Below are positions 1 to 6,717 of a stretch of 64,000 bases of DNA, piece by piece. The position numbers were made by a program, and so were the translations under genes. The DNA comes from Paenibacillus hemerocallicola. GTDB taxonomy: Bacteria; Bacillota; Bacilli; Paenibacillales; NBRC-103111. The notes under the pieces were generated by a model. It saw only the letters and a list, made by a program, of their open reading frames with translations, was not told the origin of the DNA and searched no databases. Location: the NCBI RefSeq assembly GCF_006265175.1, contig NZ_VDCQ01000036.1:1-64000 (forward strand). The letters are read 5' to 3'. How positions within the stretch are numbered: position 1 is the stretch's first letter; each line of letters starts with the position of its first letter.

Positions 1-42
1 CAACCCCAACCCCAACCCCAACCCCAACCCCAACCCCAACCG
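1..42. repeat. Hexanucleotide tandem repeat AACCCC
   Basis: About six and a half uninterrupted copies of a 6-bp unit (AACCCC; TTGGGG on the other strand). The array starts at the first base, so its true length is unknown. The G-rich minus strand could form a G-quadruplex. No gene is attached to it. Confidence 0.9.
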
Positions 43-167
43 ACTTAAAACTCCCAAGGCAGCTCGATCCTGCAGCTGTGTACAATTTCCAAACCCGCAG
101 CAGACGGAAGACTCGCGTCTCTCGGCTCGCACTGCATTTATGCACCTCGGTTGGCGGTTAAGTGCAA

Positions 168-213
168 GTTGCTAGGTTGCTAGGTTGCTAGGTTGCTAGT
201 TGCAAGTTGCAAG
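168..213. repeat. 8-bp tandem repeat GTTGCTAG x4, then TTGCAAG x2
   Basis: Four perfect copies of GTTGCTAG at 168-199 are followed by two copies of the related 7-mer TTGCAAG at 200-213. This is non-coding simple-sequence DNA. The stretch 1-704 as a whole carries no convincing gene. Confidence 0.85.
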
Positions 214-431
214 TTGCCGGGTGCATGCTGCTGGTTCACGGGTGTGCCGGCTGTTTGGGGCTGAGTGTTGCAAGCGATCCCCTTCATCCGAACCGGCTAT
301 TATAAACAGTTTTCATACGCAATAGCGCAAATGATTTTCTTCTCCGGGATGATACCCCCGGGCTCCGCACAAGACTGCCAATACCCGCCTATTCTCGACA
401 AATATGTACAAGCTATAAATCGCTGCATCCT

Positions 432-456
432 TGTGGCAATAGCCACATGCTTTTTT
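432..456 (+). terminator. Weak hairpin with T-run
   Basis: TGTGGC (432-437) pairs with GCCACA (442-447) and a run of six T follows at 451-456. The stem is short and no gene was found upstream in the window, so it could end a transcript coming from outside or have no function. Confidence 0.35.
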
Positions 457-462
457 CCAAAT

Positions 463-482
463 AGATGAAAAGGTTTTCATCT
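463..482. promoter_or_regulatory. Palindrome, cre-like operator candidate
   Basis: Nine-base arms AGATGAAAA and TTTTCATCT flank a GG centre. The core TGAAAAGGTTTTCA (466-479) differs from the CcpA cre consensus TGWAANCGNTNWCA only in having GG instead of CG at the centre. It lies about 220 bp upstream of the amidohydrolase start. It could bind CcpA or another LacI-family repressor; this is inferred from sequence only. Confidence 0.4.
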
Positions 483-704
483 GTAGGCGCATTTCCATCT
501 ATTTCTACGCAAAAAAGTGAAAATAAAATCATAAATGAGTGTATGTAAAACGGACAAAGACGGATGTATGATGAAGGCGAGATCTCAATCCGATAGCCGA
601 GAAGGGGGATGCCGGGAGAGAACACAGAGGGCTTGCGCCGATTAGGGACAAAGTCTTTCGGCAACGTAATCTTAGAGAAGGAACGGATAGGAGAGTGGGC
701 TTCG

Positions 705-1841
705 ATGGAAACTACGGAGAGCGGCATGCCGGTCAAGAAACAGAAGCTGAAACGGTCCATCATCGATACGGATATTCATGGGAGCGCTCCGCGCGAAGAG
801 CTGCTGAAATATATGCCGCGCATTTACCGCGAGCAGGTCGCGACGTTCGGATGGCGGCTGCCGACGCAGGGCGGCATGTTTCTGAACGGAGGCACCAACG
901 GCAGTATGCAGGACATCAAGCTGCCGCGCAACGACACGCATGAGGACAACTACTTGAACTACGTTCGCGAGCATCATCTGGAGAAGTACAATATCGAATA
1001 CGGGATTATGACGGGCGGCGGGTATGAGGTGCATGCGGCGACGGACACCGATTTTGCGGCTGCGGTGTGCTCCGCCCACAACGATTACTATATCGAACGG
1101 TACTTATCCCGCGAGAACAGACTAAAGGGCTCGATTCTCATCCCGAAGCAGGACCCCGTTCTGTCGGTCAAGGAGATCGACCGGGTCGGCCATCACCCCG
1201 GCATGGTTCAGGTAGTCGTCTCGAACGGGGCCCAGAAGCCTTACGGCCAACGGTTTTACCATCCGATCTACGAGGCTTGCGTGCGGCACGATTTGCCGTT
1301 TACGATCCATGTGAGCATGGAGGGCATCGGGATCAACAACCCGCCGACAGGAGCCGGTCACGTTACGAGCTACATCGAATATCGGTCAGCCCGCGCGCAA
1401 ATTATGATGGCCCATCTGGCCAGCTTTATATTCGAAGGCGTGTTCGATAAATACCCTACGCTGAAGCTCGTCATGATGGAAGCCGGAATGCTGTGGATCG
1501 CGCCGCTGCTATGGAGGCTGGACGAGGACTGGAAGGCGCTTCGCCATCAGACTCCATGGGTTAAGGAGCCGCCCAGCGAATATTACCGCAAGCACGTGTA
1601 CGTCACCTCGCAGCCGCTGGAGCTGCCGCCGAAGGCGGAGCTGATCAAGCCGATGTTCGAGGCGATTCATGCGGAGACGAACTTGATGTTCGCGAGCGAT
1701 TTCCCGCATTGGGATTTCGATTCCCCGCTGCACGCTTTTCCGAAGCTGGACGAGGAGACATGGGACTCGATCTTTTACCGGAACGCCGCCCGCTTGTACA
1801 GGCTGCCCCAGCGCAAAGGCGCGGAGGAGGCGACCGCATGA
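705..1841 (+). CDS. Amidohydrolase family protein (Amidohydro_2 type)
   Basis: Predicted cytosolic metal-dependent hydrolase or decarboxylase of the Amidohydro_2 superfamily, 378 aa. The N-terminal metal motif reads DTDIHG, a D-x-H form rather than the usual H-x-H. Later barrel-strand signatures are TIHVSMEG and the C-terminal ASDFPHWDFDSP, whose Asp is the usual final metal ligand. Start chosen at ATG 705 because AGGAGAG (689-695) lies 9 nt upstream; an in-frame ATG at 609 has no such site. The stop overlaps the next gene's start in an ATGA, so the Rieske ferredoxin is translationally coupled. Relatives of this type act on aromatic acids or lactones. The substrate here is not determinable. 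Confidence 0.85.
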   Translation: METTESGMPVKKQKLKRSIIDTDIHGSAPREELLKYMPRIYREQVATFGWRLPTQGGMFLNGGTNGSMQDIKLPRNDTHEDNYLNYVREHHLEKYNIEYGIMTGGGYEVHAATDTDFAAAVCSAHNDYYIERYLSRENRLKGSILIPKQDPVLSVKEIDRVGHHPGMVQVVVSNGAQKPYGQRFYHPIYEACVRHDLPFTIHVSMEGIGINNPPTGAGHVTSYIEYRSARAQIMMAHLASFIFEGVFDKYPTLKLVMMEAGMLWIAPLLWRLDEDWKALRHQTPWVKEPPSEYYRKHVYVTSQPLELPPKAELIKPMFEAIHAETNLMFASDFPHWDFDSPLHAFPKLDEETWDSIFYRNAARLYRLPQRKGAEEATA

Positions 1842-2209
1842 CACGTTATCCGGTGGGGCGCGTCTCCGAATGGAGCCCGGGCTCGAAGAAGATCATTCGC
1901 GTCGAAGGACGAAGCATCGGCGTGTACAACGTCGACGGACAATTTTACGCGATCCGCAATTTGTGCCCGCACCAGGGAGCCGAGCTGTGTGCCGGAATTA
2001 CGACGTCCTTCGTCACGTCGAATGCCCCGGGCGAATTTTGCTTCGAGCGCGAAGGCGAAATCGTCCGCTGTCCGTGGCATTTCGGGGAATTCGATATCAA
2101 GACGGGCCAAATGGTCGTCGATCCGAGAACGAGAACGAAAACGTATGACGTTACGGTAGAGCGGTATGACGTGACCGTTGACGAAGAGCAAATTTTCGTC
2201 CACATGTAG
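1838..2209 (+). CDS. Rieske [2Fe-2S] ferredoxin-like protein
   Basis: Small 123-aa soluble Rieske protein. Both cluster-binding boxes are present: CPHQGAELC (C-x-H) and CPWHFGEFD (C-x2-H), separated by a longer than usual insert containing TSFVTSNAPGEF. Such proteins pass electrons to an oxygenase or reductase, but no oxygenase subunit is encoded nearby. The start overlaps the stop of the amidohydrolase by 4 bp, so the two are probably made in equal amounts and act on the same compound. About 50-65 bp separate it from the ABC importer genes, so one transcript is plausible. Confidence 0.88.
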   Translation: MTRYPVGRVSEWSPGSKKIIRVEGRSIGVYNVDGQFYAIRNLCPHQGAELCAGITTSFVTSNAPGEFCFEREGEIVRCPWHFGEFDIKTGQMVVDPRTRTKTYDVTVERYDVTVDEEQIFVHM

Positions 2210-2275
2210 AGCCCGGCCGGTGTCCGAATGAATAATTGAAACAGGCGGTGAGCGGACATTAAAGCTGCGATAACG

Positions 2276-3172
2276 TTGCTGAAAAAAGATAAGCTGCTTT
2301 ACTTGATGGCCATCCCGGGAATTTTGTTTTTCATCGTGTTCCACTATGTGCCGATGTACGGCATTCTTATCGCATTCAAAAAATATAACCTGTACCAGGG
2401 CTTCGGCGGAAGCCCCTGGGTCGGGTTGGACAATTTCGTCAAGCTGTTCGAAATGGGCGGGTTCCGCAGAGCGCTCGGCAATACGATTATTATCAGCTTC
2501 TACCAGCTCCTCTTCGCTTTCCCGGCTCCGATCATACTCGCGATTATGCTCAACGAAGTGAGGCACATGCTGTACAAGCGATTCGTCCAAACCGTCATCT
2601 ACTTGCCCCACTTCGTATCATGGATTATTATCGCGGGTATTTTGTATGCGTTCTTCTCTCCTTCTACCGGCGTGATCAGGGAGCTTGCGGTTTGGTTCGG
2701 CTATGAGGGGACGATTACGAACTTTTTGAGCAGCAAGGAATATTTCCGCGGACTGCTCGTCGTATCGAACATCTGGAAGGAGGCGGGCTTCGGCACGGTG
2801 CTGTATTTGGCCACGATCGCCTCGATCGACCCGCAGCTGTACGAAGCGGCCAAAGTGGACGGAGCGAAGAAATGGCGGCAAATTTGGCATATTACGCTGC
2901 CGGGGCTCAGGACGACGCTCGTCATATTGCTCATTATCCGCGTCGGACACATTTTGAATGCGGGGCTCGATCAAGTGTATGCGCTTTATAATCCCCAAGT
3001 GTACGAGGTGAGCGAAATATTGGATACGTTCATCTACAAGCTTGCCTTCGAGGAGGCAAAATACGATCTGTCCACCGCTACCGGCGTATTCAAATCGGTC
3101 ATCGGGCTCGTGCTCGTCCTGATCACCAACTATATCGCCAAAAAAATCGACCGCGACAGCGGGCTGATCTGA
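2276..3172 (+). CDS. Sugar ABC transporter permease (LplB/YtcP-type, first subunit)
   Basis: Inner-membrane permease of a CUT1-like importer, about six membrane segments, beginning LLYLMAIPGILFFIVFHYVP. The cytoplasmic EAA loop is intact (EAAKVDGAKKWRQ, from about residue 190, followed by ITLPG), which docks to the ATPase. The start is uncertain. TTG 2276 gives 298 aa but has no good Shine-Dalgarno sequence. An in-frame ATT at 2258, seven bases after AGGCGGTG (2243-2250), would add six residues. The partner permease and binding protein follow; no ATPase gene is present, as is usual where a shared MsmX-type ATPase is used. Confidence 0.9.
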   Translation: MLKKDKLLYLMAIPGILFFIVFHYVPMYGILIAFKKYNLYQGFGGSPWVGLDNFVKLFEMGGFRRALGNTIIISFYQLLFAFPAPIILAIMLNEVRHMLYKRFVQTVIYLPHFVSWIIIAGILYAFFSPSTGVIRELAVWFGYEGTITNFLSSKEYFRGLLVVSNIWKEAGFGTVLYLATIASIDPQLYEAAKVDGAKKWRQIWHITLPGLRTTLVILLIIRVGHILNAGLDQVYALYNPQVYEVSEILDTFIYKLAFEEAKYDLSTATGVFKSVIGLVLVLITNYIAKKIDRDSGLI

Positions 3173-3225
3173 TCGACTCAGAAAAACGAAGTTCGACTTT
3201 CCGAAACCTGCAAGGGAGGGGCTGC

Positions 3226-4104
3226 ATGAAACAATCGTTCGGCGAGAAGGCGGGCTACTGGACTTTGAACGGCCTGCTGCTCCTGTTATCGTTGTGTACG
3301 CTGTATCCGTTCTGGCACGTGCTGATGTATGCCCTGAGCGATCCGAAGCTGTCGATGGGCGGAGGCGTGTTCCTGCTGCCGAGAGGCTTCTCGCTCGTTT
3401 CGTTTCAAATGCTGCTCGACAGCAAAGGCATTTATACCGCTTATTGGAACTCGATCGTCAGGCTGTTTCTCGGCACATTCGTCAATTTGCTGTTTACGAT
3501 GATGCTGGCTTATCCGCTGTCGCTGCGCCGGTTTATCGGGAGAAATACGATTACGCTGATGATTTTTTTCACGATGCTGTTCAGCGGCGGCATGATTCCG
3601 ACCTATTTGCTCGTCAAGCAGTTGGGCCTGCTCGATTCGATATGGGCGCTCATCATTCCGGGTGCGATCAGCGCTTGGAATTTGCTCATTATGAAAAATT
3701 ATTTCCAGAGCATTCCGCCGGAGCTGGAGGAGTCCGCGAGCATCGACGGAGCTTCGCCTTCCCGGGTGCTGTTCACGATCATCCTGCCGGTATCGATGCC
3801 GGTCATGGCGGCTATCGCCCTATTCTATGGAGTGGCGCATTGGAACAATTATTTCGACGCCATCCTGTATATCAACTCGCAAAGCAATCAGGTGCTGCAG
3901 GTGTTTTTGCGGACGATGCTGAACGGCAGCTCGCTGCAGCAGGTGCAGGGAGCCGACAATTTCGTCTCCCATATCGGGATGGTAACGGAAGAATCGGTCA
4001 AGATGGCGACCGTCATCGCGTCCGTGCTGCCGATGCTGCTCATTTACCCATTTCTGCAAAAATATTACGTGAAAGGCGTATTGATCGGCTCGGTAAAAGG
4101 CTAA
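3226..4104 (+). CDS. Carbohydrate ABC transporter permease (YtcP/AraQ-type, second subunit)
   Basis: Second membrane subunit, 292 aa, six predicted helices. It carries the EAA loop EESASIDGASPSRV (from about residue 168) and ends in the family-typical KYYVKGVLIGSVKG. ATG start follows GGGAGGGG at good spacing. It forms a heterodimer with the preceding permease and receives substrate from the lipoprotein encoded directly downstream. Confidence 0.92.
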   Translation: MKQSFGEKAGYWTLNGLLLLLSLCTLYPFWHVLMYALSDPKLSMGGGVFLLPRGFSLVSFQMLLDSKGIYTAYWNSIVRLFLGTFVNLLFTMMLAYPLSLRRFIGRNTITLMIFFTMLFSGGMIPTYLLVKQLGLLDSIWALIIPGAISAWNLLIMKNYFQSIPPELEESASIDGASPSRVLFTIILPVSMPVMAAIALFYGVAHWNNYFDAILYINSQSNQVLQVFLRTMLNGSSLQQVQGADNFVSHIGMVTEESVKMATVIASVLPMLLIYPFLQKYYVKGVLIGSVKG

Positions 4105-4128
4105 GAATATACCAAGAGGGGGTTCGCT

Positions 4129-5643
4129 ATGCGCAGGAAAACGGTTACCCGGACAGCGATGGCGGGGATGTCGGTGTTGATCGCGACAATTATGGCAAGC
4201 GCTTGCAATAATGCCGCGAAGGAGCAGGGAGGGGACCAAGCGAAGCCGGGCGAAAGCCCGACCATAACGATTTTGGCGAGCAAAAGCACCAATTTTCCCG
4301 AGAACAACGCCGTCATCCAGGAAATACGCAAACGGACCGGCATCAATGTGCAGGTTATCGCCGTCGACGGGCCGGATTACGACAATAAGCTGAACACGAT
4401 GATCGCCTCGGGCAGTCCGCCGGACATTTTCCGCGTATCGAGCAAAGCGAAAATGATCGATCTCGTCGACAACAAGGTCGTCATGCCGCTGGACGATTTG
4501 CTTGCCAAATCGGGGAAAAACATCGTCGACAACAAAGGCAAATATTTGAAAGGCGCAGGCTATATCGGCGGGAAAACGTACGCGATCCCGAACGCCTACG
4601 TGCTGGGCAACGGCTTGGCGATCCGCCAGGACTGGCTCGCGAAGCTCGGGCTCAAGACGCCTGCTACGCTGGACGAATATGAGAGCGTTCTCAAGGCGTT
4701 CGCGACGAGAGACCCCGACGGCAACGGCAAAAACGACACGATTCCTCTCGGGCTGTCGGTCGCGTCCGACCAGACGTTCGAGCATATTTTCGCCGCTTAT
4801 GGCGTTCCGTTCAAAAGAGGCTTGCTCGTCGACGGCAAAGTAACGCCGTGGTCGATCGCTCCCGGCTACCTCGATGCGGTCAAATTTTACAACAAGCTGT
4901 ATCAGCAAGGACTCGTCGAGCCCGATTTCTCCACGATCCCGTCGCTGCAGGAGTTCGAGAAGCTGTGGAACGGCAAAATGGGCGCATTCCAGTTCAACCC
5001 CCCCGGCACGACGCAAAACTGGCTGACCCGCTATATCGAGAATCCGAAGCCGACGTTCGTCTACACGATTATCAAAGGCCCGAACGGGAAGGGCGGCAAC
5101 ACCCGATACGTGCGCGAGGATACGGGACCTTGGACGTTCATTTCGAGCAAATCGAAAAATCCGGAGGCGTCCATGAAGGTGCTGGACTTCCTCGTCAGCG
5201 AGGAAGGTGACCGATTGACGTGGGCCGGTATCGACGGCAAGCATTATTCGATGAAGGACGGCAAATTCGAATGGATCAAGCCGTTCGACGATGCGGTCCA
5301 GCTGCGGAACGAAGGCGGATTTGCCTACGCCGGCATTATGCAGCGTCTGGACGGGATGGAGTACCAGCTGATGAACGAAACGACCCGCAAAGGGATCGAC
5401 TTGTCGGTCAACAGCCCGATACCGGATGCTTATATTTTCGGCGTGCCGGAAATCGAGCGGGACAAGAAAAAAATATTGGACGACATGGAGCTGGAATTCC
5501 GAACGTCGGCGATCGTGTCCAAGGGCGATTTGGATAAGCTGTATGCGGACTACAAGAAAAAATATTTGGCCGAGGGCGGCAGCGTCTGGATCGAGCAGGC
5601 TACGGCCATTTACAAGAAGGAGCAAGCCGAGCTGAACAAGTAA
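4129..5643 (+). CDS. Extracellular solute-binding lipoprotein of ABC importer
   Basis: 504-aa substrate-binding protein of the family-1 type found with LplB/YtcP permeases. The N-terminus is a lipoprotein signal with Cys26 in MASAC as the lipidation site, followed by a flexible Q/G/K-rich linker. Internal signatures such as IRQDWLAKLGLKTPATLDEY and DPDGNGKNDTIPLG are typical of this oligosaccharide-binding group. ATG start follows AGAGGGGG. It is the last gene of the importer operon and is followed by a hairpin at 5681-5716. Confidence 0.92.
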   Translation: MRRKTVTRTAMAGMSVLIATIMASACNNAAKEQGGDQAKPGESPTITILASKSTNFPENNAVIQEIRKRTGINVQVIAVDGPDYDNKLNTMIASGSPPDIFRVSSKAKMIDLVDNKVVMPLDDLLAKSGKNIVDNKGKYLKGAGYIGGKTYAIPNAYVLGNGLAIRQDWLAKLGLKTPATLDEYESVLKAFATRDPDGNGKNDTIPLGLSVASDQTFEHIFAAYGVPFKRGLLVDGKVTPWSIAPGYLDAVKFYNKLYQQGLVEPDFSTIPSLQEFEKLWNGKMGAFQFNPPGTTQNWLTRYIENPKPTFVYTIIKGPNGKGGNTRYVREDTGPWTFISSKSKNPEASMKVLDFLVSEEGDRLTWAGIDGKHYSMKDGKFEWIKPFDDAVQLRNEGGFAYAGIMQRLDGMEYQLMNETTRKGIDLSVNSPIPDAYIFGVPEIERDKKKILDDMELEFRTSAIVSKGDLDKLYADYKKKYLAEGGSVWIEQATAIYKKEQAELNK

Positions 5644-5680
5644 GCGGTTACCCAAGCAAATGAGGTCATGTCGATAATAG

Positions 5681-5716
5681 CCTCCGTCCGGATCACATCG
5701 ATCCGCCGGGGGTTTT
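5681..5716 (+). terminator. Rho-independent terminator after ABC operon
   Basis: An imperfect GC-rich hairpin built around CCGGATC/GATCCG, extended by CCTCCG/CGGGGG pairs, is followed by TTTTG. It sits between the convergent importer operon and the AraC gene. Confidence 0.6.
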
Positions 5717-5726
5717 GTTCGTCCGC

Positions 5727-6512
5727 CTACATCCGGTAAATGTGTCGGTAAACGGACGGATTGAGTCCGACCTTGGCGCGGAATACGCGGCTGAAGTACG
5801 AACCGCTTTCGTAGCCGCACCGGTCGGCGATCGTCTCCAGCGTATCGTCCGTCTTCAACAACAGCCGCTTCGCTTCTTCGAGGCGCAGTCCGGTGACGTA
5901 TTCGACCGGCCCGACGCCATACGCCTCTTGAAACCGGCGCGTCAGCTGGGGCTGCTTGATGCCGAGCATGGAGGCGATGCTCCGCATATTGATTTCGCCG
6001 AACATGTGCCGGTGGATGTAGCCTGCGGCTTGCTGCATCAGGGGATCGACCGTTTTTTTGCTTCTCAGCGCGATCTGCCTCTCCATGTCGCACAGGAACA
6101 GCAGATCGGCCACGAGATGGTGGCTTACCTTCGGGATCGGCGCATTGAAGCCGGGTCTGTCTTGGAAGCCTCGCAAATAGGAGTACGTGGAGGACAAGCG
6201 CGTCGTATCGCTGATCGATACTTTCCCGATCGGGATCCATTCGTCCGGCTCGTTTCCTTCCGGGTTCAGGGCGAAATGGATAATATGGAACACGACCTCG
6301 CCGTGTGCCCTGCGCTTGAACGGGATGCCCGGGGGGCAGAGGACGATGTCCCCGAAAGCGGCGATTCCGCTCTCGTCGCCTACTTCATAATCGAATGAGC
6401 CGACCTCCATGGCGATCATCACGTAATCCTTGTACGTATCCTCGGGCTGGATAAAGCCCGGCTGAGGACCGGCATATACGTATCCTTTCATCTCGAATCG
6501 GTTGGCTGGCAT
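5727..6512 (-). CDS. AraC family transcriptional regulator
   Basis: 261-aa regulator. The N-terminal half is a cupin-like ligand-binding domain (GSFDYEVGDESGIAAFGDIVLCPPG). The C-terminal half (about 160-261) contains two helix-turn-helix motifs: INMRSIASMLGIKQPQLTRR, then LETIADRCGYESGSYFSRVF and the closing KVGLNPSVYR. ATG start follows AAAGGAGG. It is transcribed divergently from the rhamnosidase-like gene, the likely target, with about 205 bp of shared upstream DNA. Regulation of the ABC importer ending just downstream is also possible. Confidence 0.92.
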   Translation of the reverse strand: MPANRFEMKGYVYAGPQPGFIQPEDTYKDYVMIAMEVGSFDYEVGDESGIAAFGDIVLCPPGIPFKRRAHGEVVFHIIHFALNPEGNEPDEWIPIGKVSISDTTRLSSTYSYLRGFQDRPGFNAPIPKVSHHLVADLLFLCDMERQIALRSKKTVDPLMQQAAGYIHRHMFGEINMRSIASMLGIKQPQLTRRFQEAYGVGPVEYVTGLRLEEAKRLLLKTDDTLETIADRCGYESGSYFSRVFRAKVGLNPSVYRHIYRM

Positions 6513-6650
6513 GGCGGCTGTCCTCCTTTGAACTTAAGGCCGGGCGAACAAACAAACGGAGGGTGGACTTATTCGCCGGACTTCCACGAGTATACGATCA
6601 GAATAGCACATCCGTGACAATATAGCCCTACATTTTCGGCAATAACAACC

Positions 6651-6669
6651 GTTTTCCGCGTACGAAAAC
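6651..6669. promoter_or_regulatory. Inverted repeat GTTTTC-N7-GAAAAC, possible operator
   Basis: Two 6-bp arms separated by seven bases lie 49 bp upstream of the rhamnosidase start, in the region shared with the divergent AraC gene. AraC proteins more often bind direct repeats, so this is a weak candidate. Confidence 0.25.
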
Positions 6670-6717
6670 AAACTAAAATGAAGGTGATGCAAGCCTAAAA
6701 TCAAAGGTTTAGAGGAT

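Noticed and set aside
1-42. Linear-replicon telomere
   Set aside because: The TTGGGG unit resembles ciliate telomeres, but bacterial linear ends are hairpins or protein-capped; this is better described as a simple-sequence array cut by the window edge.
1-704. Short ORFs near 265-763 as genes
   Set aside because: They have no ribosome site or similarity, overlap each other on both strands, and run through a hairpin and a palindrome.
3820-6240. 806-codon open frame on the minus strand
   Set aside because: It lies antisense over the permease and binding-protein genes and through the AraC gene in another frame; its composition is Arg/His-rich with no domain, a typical GC-driven shadow.
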